NCBI GenBank assembly: GCA_946902875.1
Contig: OX336345.1
Span: 5,859,395 to 5,923,394, forward strand
Length of the DNA stretch: 64,000 nucleotides
Direction: 5' to 3'
DNA from: Nematopogon swammerdamellus
Lineage: Eukaryota > Arthropoda > Insecta > Lepidoptera > Adelidae
In this document: positions 43,911 through 54,535 of the stretch, piece by piece
Layout of the letters: the number at the start of each line of letters is the position of its first letter
Numbering within the stretch: the first letter of the stretch is position 1
Notes under the pieces: model-generated
The model's input: only the letters and a program-made list of their open reading frames with translations
Databases searched by the model: none
Told to the model about the DNA's origin: nothing
Translations under genes and position numbers: made by a program

Positions 43911-44296
43911 ACCGGCCAAGTGCGAGTCGAACTCGCGCACCGAGGGTTCCTTATCGCCATGTCATGGTTAGCGCCACTCACGCCATCTATGGCGTGTTAT
44001 GAAATGCTTCATATTAGTTAAATGTCATGATTAGTTAAAATGCTTCACGCTCTATTCGGTAGATGGCGCGTGCGCGTACACTTTTTGGTTTCTTCTATGA
44101 GAACCCCGTGATTTTTTTACTTTTTATTATTTTTATTATTTGTTGTTATATCGGCCATAATAAATAACACATATTCTGTGAAAATTTCAACGGGCTACCT
44201 ATTACGGTTCAAGAGATACAGCCCTCGGACAGACAGACAGACAGACGGCGTAGGCTTAGTAATAGGGTCCCGTACCGGATGCGGAACCCTAAAAAA
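43911..44296 (+). mobile_element. Family D element, reference copy
   Basis: It starts AACCGGCCAAGTGCGAGTCG, has GCCATGTCATGGTTAGCGCC, CACATATTCTGTGAAAATTT and a (GACA)n tract (44230-44247), and ends ATGCGGAACCCTAAAAA. It is about 90 percent alike to 52141-52538 by eye. It is non-coding; the class (SINE-like or MITE) is not settled. Confidence 0.65.
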
Positions 44297-44640
44297 GGGG
44301 CTATGTTACACTTTTGGCTAAATTAACTTGGTTACCGATTCGGAGCTATTGAACTGTTTAGCTCCATCGATTTGTGTTAAAAAGGAACAAATCCATACAA
44401 TAAATGTTGTTTATGTTGATTGTGGTCTGTGACAGCAATGTAAACCTAAGTTAGGTAAACTGCACTGAAAATAAGCTAAAAAAATCAATAAATTAGTACC
44501 TACTAACAATTTTGTTTTTATTTCATGTCATTAAAAATTTCATACAGTGTTCATTATTCTCATCAGTCAAGAAATGGAATTTCCCATTGAGTATATAAAA
44601 TTGGCCCCTGACAGATTTTTCATTATTAATTTAAAACAAG

Positions 44641-44708
44641 AAGGCCGGTACTTGAAAAGAACAGCCCCACTGCATTAATTCACGTGCATGTCGTCAAATG
44701 CGACTCCC
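44641..44708 (+). mobile_element. Family B head fragment
   Basis: GGCCGGTACTTGAAAAGAAC to ATGTCGTCAAATGCGACTCC. Only the head is present. Confidence 0.55.
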
Positions 44709-46050
44709 TTAGTACAAGTATAAAGGACAAGAGATGCATGGATTGTTTTAGTGAATTTTTTTTTGTGACGAATAAATCATTATTTCTTTCAAACTGTCTC
44801 GTCAGAAGGAGGTATGTAAACTTCGGGCGCAGTGAAACCGGTCCTCGATACCGAACAAGGACGACGGTCTCCAAATGACGTATAAAAGAAAAATAAAGGA
44901 ATTGTGTGGATGAAGTGAAAATTCACCGGATTGCCTCTCAGGACGGATTGCAAAAAATATGATCCGCCTTGCCTATACAGGTAAGCAGTTTGTTTGAAGA
45001 AGGGAGTCGGGGCGCAGGTAGGGTGGCCATGTTCAATTAAATTATAAACCAAGAACAGCTTGAAATGAAATGAATTAAAATTATTTATCGCCATTTCGTA
45101 TTACAATTTTAAGAAACAACACAATCTAATGATTTAGTAATATTGGCGACAATAGGAGCTTAGGAGCATCAGGTAAAGAAAACCGGGACAATCAACAATA
45201 AAATCAAAACCTTTACAATACACATACCATACGTCATAAATAATTAATATGGAATAAAAAAAAATAATATGGAATTACTTACCATGTATCATGTTTAAAG
45301 TTGTTAGTAGTTTCTTTGCGTTACCTACTTTTTTTTTCTTCCTTTGTTTAGTTAGCAGGACGTATATATGTTTATTATAATTATGTAGCACGTGAAACGT
45401 TTTTATTTTATTTGTATTTTTTTTTCTTTATCAGTGTGTTCAAAGTAAGCTAAGTATCCTAATAAATAAATAACTAAATATATTTTAAATTTTTGTTGTA
45501 AATAATAATTGAAGAACAGCATTAGCAGCAGAGCGACATTATACACACCTATGTGTATAATGTTGCATAGTATTATAAATTTTTTTTTAGGTATTTATAT
45601 GGTTTAAATAAACATTCAAAATTCATATTTCAATTTGATTTGTTGCACTGCACAAAAATGTAAAACGCCTGATACAATGGAAATCGTCCCGGGACGGACG
45701 CGGAACGTTCTTAAAACCAGGATATCTCCTCGGAAAGAGAACGGATGGTAACCCCAGTCGCAGGAGACAGGAGCGCCCGTTTTTTCCCCGAGCATTGCCA
45801 GCTAATTTGTATTCGTCGCGGCCGCGTTACGTGCTTTTACAAAATAATATAAACAGGTTTAGTCAGCTCAACTCCCGCATGCTGATGAAAGCGCGGGGCG
45901 CGGGAGTGCGCGGAGGAGCTGCAGGTTCATGCCGAGACGGCTCTAGAATTCTCCACGTCCGCGTCCGGTTCGGAAACGGCCTCAACAGATGGCGTCCTCT
46001 GCTTATTTCATTTCTCGCTAACTCCTTAATAAATTCCTTACGTTTTCATT
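44709..46050. other. Unassigned DNA
   Basis: Mostly AT-rich. 45680-46010 is GC-richer with a 101-codon frame (45795-46100) that runs into family B and has no domain. TTATACACACC/TATGTGTATAA near 45540-45565 is a small inverted repeat. Confidence 0.3.
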
Positions 46051-46051
46051 T

Positions 46052-46114
46052 GCATGCATACATTCATACCACACACGCTGTATCCCGACAATCAGGGTAA
46101 GCAGAGTAATCGGT
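46052..46114 (-). mobile_element. Family B 3' part, split by hairpin insertion
   Basis: Inverted family B end: ATGCATACATTCATACCACA, then GCTGTATCCCGACAATCAGG and AGAGTAATCGGT. It continues at 46473. Confidence 0.65.
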
Positions 46115-46472
46115 ATATGGGTTTTTAAATTACCGTGGTTGTTAGACATTATTTTTAAAACACAACAGCTTTACTCACGGTTCTTCACGAGCTATGTGGC
46201 TCGACGTTTCGGGCCAGGCGTATGGCCCATCCTCATGAGCACTCTGCCTGGTGCGACAGTTGGCAGTGAACTGTCAGATCTCCGTCCGTCGTTGACGAAG
46301 ATTGTAGCTGTGGCCAGTGCGGGTAGTTTCCGTAGACGAGGGTTCAGGTGCGTTCCGGATCTCGGCGGAGAGACAGAAGTCGCACCAGGCAGAGTGCTCA
46401 TGAGGATGGGCGAGGTCAAGCCCACATATCTCGTGAAGAACCGTGAATAAAGCTGTTTTGTTTTAAAAATAA
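46115..46472 (+). mobile_element. Hairpin-forming insertion with 12-bp target duplication
   Basis: AGAGTAATCGGT occurs at 46103-46114 and 46473-46484, flanking 358 bp that are absent from other family B copies. Inside, 46157-46257 and 46379-46464 are inverted repeats (CAGCTTTACTCACGGTTCTT against its complement; CACTCTGCCTGGTGCGAC likewise), differing by a block in the left arm. The right end is A-rich with AATAAA words. A long duplication plus A-rich end points to LINE-machinery retroposition, while inverted arms point to a DNA element. The open frames (103 and 77 codons, opposite strands) mirror each other through the palindrome. Confidence 0.6.
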
Positions 46473-46556
46473 AGAGTAATCGGTGTTAGGCTGCAAGAAC
46501 TCTGTAAAATTGCAACACAACATCGACCACCACGTTTAGAATGGTATTCGTATCTT
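46473..46556 (-). mobile_element. Family B, remainder after hairpin insertion
   Basis: AGAGTAATCGGTGTTAGGCTG, then ATTGCAACACAACATCGACC and CACGTTTAGAATGG, the inverted middle of family B. Confidence 0.6.
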
Positions 46557-46589
46557 AGCCGTGTGTGATACATGAAAATACTACAACAT

Positions 46590-46708
46590 TTAATCATAGG
46601 GCATCTTAAGAGGTGAAACGTGGACGCTGACGGTCGGTGTTGTCCAAAGGTTGAAAGTTGCCCAGCGAGCAATGGAGCGAGCCATGCTGGGAATAACGCT
46701 ACGTGATT
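46590..46708 (+). pseudogene. RTE fragment, part 1 (split by LINE)
   Basis: The frame reads TVGVVQRLKVAQRAM and MERAMLGITLRD, and joins in sense with 47986 onward. It is nearly the same sequence as the minus-strand RTE at 30424-31314. Confidence 0.7.
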
Positions 46709-47985
46709 TTATTTTTTATTTTATTTTTATTCAATAGGAACTGATACAGACACAGAATATAATATGTGTAGTAGGGTACAGAAGATTATAAAATAAACAT
46801 ATCCTGCCTCCTCCACACAGTTCTCCAAAACATAAGTGAGAAATAAACAATGGCTTTAAGAAGATCATAAGCGAAAGCAAAATATAAAATAAATTAAAAC
46901 GAAAGCAAAAAAAGAAAAGTTAACACATCAATTTCCACACATACAGAATAGTCTTAACAAAGGCAAAGAGATAAAAAATTTACTTTAAATTTAAGTATGG
47001 CTAAATAATATAGTCGTTTTGAAGTAGTTTACGAACACTGATTTTATATGAATGACCTGATTTCCAAAACATGTCGACCGTGCTCAACCTCTTATTATAG
47101 GTATCACACAATCGACGAATCGGAACTCGCATGCCAGCATTTGTGGAGGCTACGCTCACGTGAAATAAGGTTCCAGAGCGAGTAATTTTACCAGGCACAT
47201 GAAAATCAACAAGGCTCAGTAAATCGGGACAGTCGTATGCACTTACGCATATATTACGCAGAACTGATGCGTCCAGCATCACACGTCGGGTAGACAGTTT
47301 AGGCAGTTGGTACTTGACTGTTAAATTATCATACGATTCTTTAGGGTAAGCTAGTCGGAAGTTTATGGCGCGCAGGAACTTTTTTTGTACCATTTCAATT
47401 TGGTCTGAATATTTCAAATAATGGGGATTCCAAATAGCTGAAACATATTCAAGTTGCGAACGAACCAGGGCCTGATAAAGAATTCTGTAGGTTTTATGAC
47501 TTCTAAATTGTTTCGTAGATCTTAAAACAAATCCCATCATTTGGTATCCCTTAGTCGCTATGGTTTCAACATGTTTATCAAAGTGAAGTTTTTCGTCCAT
47601 AATTACGCCAAGGTCTCGAATATTGGTCACTCTTTCCAGAATATGACCTCCTAGACTATAGTTATAAATATGCTTGTTTTTGTTTTTGGTAAAAGTAATA
47701 TGCTTGCATTTTTCATAACTGAGAAACAATTTATTTTTAAGGCAATATTCCGTAAACCTATGAAGATCTTCCTGCATCAATGAGCAGTCCTCCTTTGATA
47801 GAATTTTTTTGTAGATTTTCAAATCATCCGCAAAAAGTAAGACCTGACAATGTTTAAAACAGAGCATTATATCATTAATGTAGAGTATAAATAATAAAGG
47901 ACCCAAAATAGATCCTTGCGGTACCCCTGAACTTATATTTACTGCATTGGAAGTGTAACCATTTACAACTACAGCCTGACTACGA
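46709..47985 (-). pseudogene. 5'-truncated LINE with RT C-terminal half, CR1/Jockey type
   Basis: A T-rich start (46709-46730) is the complement of its A-rich tail. The minus frame ending at 47001 carries SGVPQGSILGPLLFILYI (palm motif B), LLFADDLKIYKK (catalytic Asp pair), LGVIMDEKLHFDKHV and RSQLEYVSAIWNP. The endonuclease and palm motif A are gone. The first residues of the 334-codon frame (MPRYAPYRS) come from antisense RTE, so its start is artificial. The coding part present has no stop, suggesting moderate age. It lies head-on against the RTE it split. Confidence 0.75.
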
Positions 47986-48306
47986 TATGGTGCGTAACGA
48001 GGCAATCCGCCGACGCACCAAAGTAGTCGATATTGGATACCGGGTGGCTAAGCTCAAGTGGCAATGGGCTGAGCACGTCAGCCGAAGAGACGACGACCGC
48101 TGGAGTAACCGTGACCTACACTGGCGGCCGTGGACAGGAAAACGGAGTGTGGGAAGACCACCCGCCAGGTGGGACGACGACATCAAGTACGTCGGCGGAA
48201 AGCAGTGGTTCCGTACCGCTGAAGGCCGGGAGGACTGGAGGAAAATTGGAGAGGCGTATGTCCAGCAGTGGACGCTTACACGCTGACTGACTGACTGACT
48301 GACATC
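47986..48306 (+). pseudogene. RTE fragment, part 2
   Basis: The frame reads MVRNEAIRRRTKVVDIGYRV, WQWAEHVSRRDDDRW, RSVGRPPARWDDDIKYV and GEAYVQQWTLTR followed by a stop, then (GACT)n at 48283-48303. This is the normal C-terminus and 3' microsatellite of an RTE-type LINE. Confidence 0.75.
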
Positions 48307-48597
48307 TTAAGAGAAATCATACTAGCATCTTCATCGTCTGTGACGCGCTTAAGAGTATTAATAGATCGGCTGTAAAGAGAAATGATTGGACTTAGGGAAT
48401 AGAGGCGGCAGAGTGGTCGTCGGTAGCAGCGCGGAGGTGTCGCGCGACGCACAGATAAAGCTTATCTCGTATCAATTTACATAAGGATGAGTTGACACCT
48501 CCACACTAATTAATTCCGTCGCCGCGTGTTAACTCCATCAGGTTTGAAGTTGCCGCATCCAAGTGTATACAACCATTTATTACGTACGAACACTCTT

Positions 48598-48936
48598 TTT
48601 AGGGTTCCGTATCCGTCGTACGGGACCCTAATTACTAAGCCTACGCCGCTGTCTGTCTCTCTATCCGTGTCTGTCCGAGGGCTGTTCCTCTTGAACCGTA
48701 ATAGGTAGCCCGTTGAAATTTTCACAGAATATGTGTTATTATTATGGACGATATAACAACAAATAATAAAAATTTAAAAAATGTAAAAAAAATCACGGGA
48801 TTCCCATAGAAGAAACTAAAAAGAGAAAAGAGTAAGCATTTTAACTAATACATAGATGCCGTGAGTGACGCTGACCATGACATGGCGGTAAGGAACCCTC
48901 GGTGCGCGAGTTCGATTCGCACTTGGCCGGTTTTCA
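48598..48936 (-). mobile_element. Family D element
   Basis: Minus-strand copy: AACCGGCCAAGTGCGAATCG start, ACATATTCTGTGAAAATTTC and TACGGATACGGAACCCTAA end. A DNA segment in the middle is shorter than in 43911-44296. Confidence 0.65.
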
Positions 48937-49014
48937 ATCCATTAAATCTTTCCTCTGTGGAAAAGTTGAACAGACAAATTAAATTTTATTAATATAAGCA
49001 AATTATGCAAAATA

Positions 49015-49102
49015 TACCACTCGCCGTATTCCGACAATTAGGGTAAACAGAGTAATCGTCAGACTGCTGTGGTGTAAGAACTTTGGTGAATTACAGTACA
49101 AC
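49015..49102 (-). mobile_element. Family B 3' part, split by hAT-like MITE
   Basis: CTCGCCGTATTCCGACAATT, GGGTAAACAGAGTAATCG and GTGAATTACAGTACAAC, interrupted by the MITE and resuming at 49521 as ACCGACCACC. Confidence 0.6.
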
Positions 49103-49512
49103 CAGAGGCGGACTAGCAGCCTCGGCCGCCCTAGGCCAGCCGCCCTAATTCAGTGCAGCCGCCCCTTACTGAATAGTTTACAGCGTAGTAGGTACAAATT
49201 ATATAAAGTAGTACGAACATTTGTATTGCGTTCGGTTTAACCTGCCAGAAATATTTTATTTCTCAGTTTAGTGGTAATTATTTAAAGTATTTTTTCTTTT
49301 AAGTTTTACGACAATATTTTATCTTTTCGTCATAGCTAAATTATTTTCTTCGCTCACCACTCCCGCACGTCGCACGCACGTACTCCGGCATGGCACCCTT
49401 TATATTCTGTACTTGCGCTCACTGCTTCCAGCAGTAGGCGCTGATTGGCCGCCCCTAATATCTGGCCGCCCTAGACCCTGGCCTAGTTGGCCTTAAGGAA
49501 AGTTCGCCTCTG
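49103..49512. mobile_element. hAT-like MITE, 410 bp
   Basis: Termini CAGAGGCGGACT and AGTTCGCCTCTG (11 of 12 inverted match), flanked exactly by AGTACAAC (49095-49102, 49513-49520). An 8-bp duplication is the hAT signature. Subterminal GGCCGCCCTAG-type words repeat at both ends. No transposase. Confidence 0.75.
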
Positions 49513-49547
49513 AGTACAACACCGACCACCCAGTTGAGATTTTTTTT

Positions 49548-49610
49548 ATAACATTCGTGGCTGTAACGAGGGACCAAAATTTGGTCCCTCGTTACAGCCA
49601 CGAATGTTAT
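49548..49610. repeat. 63-bp perfect palindrome
   Basis: ATAACATTCGTGGCTGTAAC and onward for 31 bp, a single central A at 49579, then the exact complement. It follows a poly(T) run after the family B segment. Confidence 0.8.
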
Positions 49611-49829
49611 GTGCAGTCGACAGTGCCAAAATCACCTCTCCTCGTGAAACCACGCTGTTAGATGCCATGCCAGTACATTTACGGACTATTTCTAGGCTGT
49701 CAACTTGTCCATATGCCGTTTCAAGATACACAGGTTAAAGGATTCGGGAAATACACTCGCCGGAAGGCAGTTCCACGCCCTAGCTAAAATATAAGGGACA
49801 AGATAACTATCAAACGCAAGACGTAAGAC

Positions 49830-49998
49830 ACGAAGTCAGTTACTCACTGCATGACTGTGAAAGGACCGTGCCAAAATGATAGGTGGCTAGCCTCTCGCCC
49901 TTTTTCAAGGCATCTTGTCCTTATCCCTTAGTCAACTCTTGCGATATTCGCGGGAAGATATGAGATGGGCCTATTCTTTCCAAGTACCATGTCACACA
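49830..49998 (-). mobile_element. Family B 5' part
   Basis: Inverted head: GCATGACTGTGAAAGGACCG, GGTGGCTAGCCTCTCGCCC, TTATCCCTTAGTCAAC and CCAAGTACCATGTCACACAG. With 49015-49102 it may represent one copy expanded by later insertions. Confidence 0.55.
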
Positions 49999-51174
49999 GG
50001 GTGCCGCTTTTTATTAATACTCTTAAATTGTTCTTAATTAGCCTTCGGAGAAACACGAAAATGTTTCATAATGCTAAATATCATCTTTGACCGTGGAACG
50101 TTAAGAGATTGCATAAATATAGCACATTACGACCTCTTCATCTCTTTAATAGCATAAAAACATCATTAAAGTTCGGTCGTAAACATGACAAGTCGAGTTT
50201 TTAATAATCGCTACATTTGAATTCTTCACTTTGTTCGAAAAGACGACGAAACTCAAAATACAGCCATTTGAAATTTTGTCCATGTCACTACACAGACGGT
50301 CGTTAGCATTCCGTACAAATTGGTGTTGGTACCTTAGGTTTAGTAGTTTGACAGTTCATCGATTTGTGTTTTCCTGCGGTTAATGCTCGTATTAAGGCGA
50401 GACTCGCGGCGTGACAGCGGCGTCACTGAGACCACTCATTACACACGTGTATTCGATTTTTAAAGTTTCATTATTATTTCCTGTGTGTAACGTAGTCTAG
50501 TCGGTTGGCGCCGCTCCGTCCGGTCACGTCTACGAATTAATTCACCATTGTTTATAAAGTTGAAAACTGGCAAGATCACCGAATTAGTATTAATCTCGCC
50601 CGGTTTATCTTCTCGCCGGCCAGCGGCAGCGCTCGGGCGACTCCTTGTTGGTAAATATTTCCTTTTAGTTGGCACGTTTAGAAGATAAGGCTATCTTAAT
50701 TGTGTGGTAATCTCCGTGAGCGCGCTGCCGGGCTGGGCGCGTTCGAGTCATGGTTGCCGGTAACAGTCCGGTGAATGAACGTGGTGCGTGACAACTCATT
50801 TCTTTATTATCCGCACGATCTTTACGCGGCCTCACTACCGGTGTCCGAGCGGCTTCACGTAGTCACTGACTACTAAATCAACCCACCGAGCCGAGCTTTT
50901 TTAGGGAAATATTTCTTCCGTTGATCATAAAATGAGAAGCACATATGAATCATATCACAATAATGAATGAAACGGCACAATTTCTTAATACCTACACATA
51001 TTTTTGTTTTTAGCCAACGAATGTTTATAGTTTTTTTGCTGTAACGCGAAACTAATACCTAATGCAAATGAGATGCAACAAAACTATAAGTGTTGTAAAT
51101 TTATTACATGATGAAATGTTTTTAAATTTCCAGGAATCCGTGCTGTATTTAGATAAGTCGTTTTAGTTGGTATG
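49999..51174. other. Unassigned DNA, GC-richer centre
   Basis: 50380-50880 is richer in GC (GGCCAGCGGCAGCGCTCGGG and similar) and has no repeat relatives in the window, as unique intergenic or exon-proximal DNA would. No frame above 71 codons. Confidence 0.35.
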
Positions 51175-51570
51175 TCGTCTCACTATGCGTGGTGAGGCCG
51201 AAGGTCGAGCTGCGCTCAGGTAATACATATACCTATTTTCTCAAAGAAAATAACTCACAAAGGCCGAGACCAAAAGAAAAGCAGGGTTCAGTTAAATGAT
51301 ATACTTTCTCCAAATCAGTCAGTCATTAGGGGCAACGCCGAAGCCGGAGCTGCGTTCAGGTAAAATACATACTTTTCTGAAAACCTTAAGTCACCACGGG
51401 TAAGGCCGAAGGCCAAGCTGCGTTCGAATAAAATATAGGTATAGTATTTTCGAAGAAAGTAAGTTTAGGAGAAGATGAAAGTGTTTAGATAAACGTATGA
51501 ATACATCTCCCAAAGTAAGTAAATTAGGGCCAGGTCGAAGGCCTAAGAGAATGTCGTATGATACGGAATC
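51175..51570 (+). repeat. Degenerate copies of the foldback-array unit
   Basis: GTGAGGCCGAAGGTCGAGCT, GGCCGAAGGCCAAGCTGCGT and AAGAAAGTAAGT recur with spacing near 80 bp, diverged from 38225-40240. Another single unit is at 62105-62135. Confidence 0.6.
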
Positions 51571-51709
51571 TTTAGCGCGAGTCTAACTCGCACTTGACCG
51601 CTTTTTATTTATTGTGCTTCACATTCCGGAGCAATTCACCTCGGACAGCGCGTGACAGTCAGACGGACAGACAGAAGGACAGGCCGATTTTATAAGAGAT
51701 GGACAGTAT

Positions 51710-51772
51710 TACGATGGGTAACCGTTCGACCGTTGGAGGCTGACCTTGGTTCGGATTCCAAGTAAAACTGTA
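51710..51772 (+). mobile_element. SINE family A, head part split by MITE
   Basis: ACGATGGGTAACCGTTCGACC, GTTGGAGGCTGACC and GTAAAACTGTA match family A downstream of its 5S-like segment; the true head is lost. It continues at 51910. Confidence 0.6.
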
Positions 51773-51909
51773 AGGCCCACTTGCACCAACACAAATTTAA
51801 TATATAAACCAGTTTAACTCGTTAAGCTAGCACCCGTTGACTGTGGTAACCGCGTTTAAATCCATAACTCGCTACTTAACTTTAAACTCGTGTTGGTGCA
51901 AGTGGGCCT
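51773..51909. mobile_element. MITE of about 137 bp, copy 2, inside SINE A
   Basis: Same sequence as 32640-32774, with TIRs AGGCCCACTTGCACCAACAC. It splits the SINE word AAACTGTAGGTCCC, leaving TA (51771-51772, 51910-51911) on both sides. Confidence 0.7.
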
Positions 51910-52140
51910 TAGACCCTTCCCTTACTATGTGGTAGGGTTTAACCCTCCCGGGCTGGTACCGCCGCACTGAATGATATATCGTTTGGAAACGGCTATGTAA
52001 ATAGTTCGTGTTTTCCATCCAGTTCAGTGCAGCCGGCACGACCGAAGGGAAGCACTGACATGGCACCTAGTTCACCGACGTGTTATGGGCTGATATCACG
52101 GATGTAGTAAGTGATGTAGCCAACCGTGTCAGTTTCCATA
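51910..52140 (+). mobile_element. SINE family A, body and tail
   Basis: It continues from the head: ACCCTTCCCTTACTATGTGG, CGGCACGACCGAAGGGAAGC, GTTATGGGCTGATATCACGG and GTGTCAGTTTCC with an A tail. Confidence 0.65.
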
Positions 52141-52455
52141 AAAAAACCGGCCAAGTGCGAGTCGAATTCGCGCACCGAGGGTTCCGTATCGCCATGTCAT
52201 GGTTAGCGCCACTCATGCCATCTATGGCGTCTTATGAAATGCTTCATATTAGTTAAATATCATGATTAGTTAAAATGCTTCACTAATGATGGCGCGCATG
52301 CATACACTTTTTTGGTTTCTTCTATGGGAACCCCCGCGAATTTTTTACTTTTTCTTATTTTTATTATTTGTTGTTATATTGGCCATAATAAATAACACAT
52401 ATTCTGTGAAAATTTCAACGGGCTACCTATTACGGTTCAAGAGATACAGCCCTCG

Positions 52456-52486
<31 letters not shown>

Positions 52487-52538
52487 AGACAGACTGCGTA
52501 GGCTTAGTAATAGGTACCGGATACGGAACCCTAAAAAC
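52141..52538 (+). mobile_element. Family D element
   Basis: AAACCGGCCAAGTGCGAGTC to GATACGGAACCCTAAAAA, abutting the A tail of the SINE. (GACA/GACG)n at 52456-52493. Confidence 0.65.
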
Positions 52539-53394
52539 AGTCGCTAGCTACGGAATCCTGATAAAAGAAAACACAATATTTTTGTTCAAATGAACTAACA
52601 TGGTACATGGTTGTGTCGCTGTCTCTAGCGTGTAGCGACACGCATTAAGGCTACGTTAGACCGTGTGAGTGCGCCACTATCTAACTTATGTCGCTTCACA
52701 TTTATCAGCCACTAATGAGGAAAAGTGCGGCAGGTGTGCTTTGATTTGATAGTCTAAGTATGCCTTAAGCACTCCCGACTAATGGCGCTGTCAGCGCTTG
52801 GAGATAGTACTTTTAGAGTTTTTATCAAATTTGTTTTTAATGTCAAGGAACTACGTCGTGTTTGGGACCTTGGTGTAATCATCGTTTGGGTATTTCTTAC
52901 CGTGCGTCATACAAACAGTTTGATAATGATAAAACAATGTATGTAGGTACTTAAGGCGCCGTAAGATGACCTTGAATGACCGTGAATTTCGCCCTTCACC
53001 CCTGCCAGACAGGGAGAGAGCCGAGAAACACACGCGCGTGTATGAAAATGTGCAAGTGAGGTAGCTGATGTGCTCATTTAAATTAAAAATATTTATAAAA
53101 AGAAGCCGATAGGAAAATCAGACAAAAAAGAGGTTGTAGGCGAGCTACTACCGCCGCCGGGTTCACTTTCATTCGTGGGTTCAATGAACGATCCCCTTGT
53201 GCTTTCGTGTTCGAAAAAATATTATATTTTTGTACCAAAATGTATGGTAAGCCTGAACCTGTTCGTCAGAGTTTATTTGGTGAAAATAGGACGAGTACTT
53301 TTGATGCTATCGCAAGTTGTACTAAGCGTGAGAGCACACTTCGGGAGATAGTGGTGCCGTCTTCGGTGGTTGAGGGTAGGTCGAGTTATGTAAA
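52539..53394. other. Unassigned DNA
   Basis: No gene or repeat identified. Short open frames only. Confidence 0.35.
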
Positions 53395-53565
53395 TAGTTC
53401 GGCTATGTAAATAGTTCGTGTTTTCCGCCCAGTTCAGTGTAGCCGGCACGAACGAAGGGAAGCACTGATATGGCACTTAGCCCACCAAGGTGTTATGGGC
53501 GACATCACGGATTTAGTAGGTAATGTAGCCAACCGTACCGTGTCAGTTTCAATAAAAAAAGTACG
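53395..53565 (+). mobile_element. SINE family A tail fragment
   Basis: GGCTATGTAAATAGTTCGTG to GTGTCAGTTTCAATAAAA. The ATGTAAATAGTTCG word is tandemly duplicated at the 5' break (53388 and 53403). Confidence 0.6.
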
Positions 53566-54249
53566 ATTTTTTATAGAACATTGTCACCAACATATTCCAC
53601 CGACATTTTCTTGAACGCCTCCACAGAGTGTGCTTAATATTTTTCCAATACGACAAGTACCTACTGGGATGTGTTTACGCAAAGTTGCGATTAAGCTCGA
53701 AAATTTGCAACAGTAGTTTCCGCCCACGCGCCGCCGGACGACCCTCGTTCGCGGGGCGAACTCGGGAAACCCTTTTAGTGGGCTGCGGGCTAGAGTCAAT
53801 ATTAGCAGATATAAGACGCTATTTAGATGCGGGACATGACGGCGTGGTCCTCTCCTCGCGTCCCGCCTTCTTATGCTAATGAAACTGTGTCTGTCACGAG
53901 TAGGGTCACCATGACGAAATGTTAAAAGTCCTGACAAGCAAGTGTGACATTTGCGACTTTGCGAAATACATACATACATACTGTTAGGACGGTTTTCTTC
54001 GGAGTCTTTTTTAAAAAGAAAGATTTTATTTAGGCTAGAATTAATATTATTTATTAATTTTTAATTACACTGTAAACACACACAAAACAAACAAAATAGA
54101 CAGATAGATAAGATAGAAGCCTTCATAAGCTTTTGGTCCGCGATCCGGCAGAGCTTCGTGGGGAACGGATGAGAGATGACTGAACCGATATTGCAACCGC
54201 AGGCTGCTTATATAAAGTTTATTAGCTGAATCAGCAAAGTTAAGGGTCG
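53566..54249. other. Unassigned DNA
   Basis: Overlapping frames on both strands at 53584-53979 have no domain likeness. (CATA)n scrap at about 53967-53980. Confidence 0.3.
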
Positions 54250-54535
54250 TAACCATACGTACCACACGCTGTATCCCGACAATCGGAGTAAGCAGAGCAG
54301 TCGGTGTTGTGCTGCAAGTAAATCTCGGGCAAAGCACATGCTCCGACCAGGCAATATCACCTCAGAGAAGTTAGAGGCCATACCGGAGACTTTCCTGGAT
54401 TGCTGGCTATTCTGAACTAGAGGAGAACACAACGGAGTCTGCTATACGGCCATCTTACATACAGTATGGTGGTACCAACCCAGTCGGCTATAATTTGAGC
54501 CCACCCAATAAGTGGGCAAGGGGTATGTAGGTATA
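54250..54535 (-). mobile_element. Family C body joined to family B 3' end
   Basis: 54250-54322 is the inverted family B end (ACCACACGCTGTATCCCGAC, GTGTTGTGCTGCAAG). 54323-54535 is inverted family C (ACATGCTCCGACCAGG, GGAGAACACAACGGAGTC, GGTGGTACCAACCCAGTCGG). In sense orientation this is a C body followed by a B tail, either a recombinant or one element broken next to another. Confidence 0.55.

Noticed and set aside
46139..46450. 103-residue protein in the hairpin insertion
   Set aside because: The opposite strand encodes a mirrored frame because of the palindrome; no domain resemblance.
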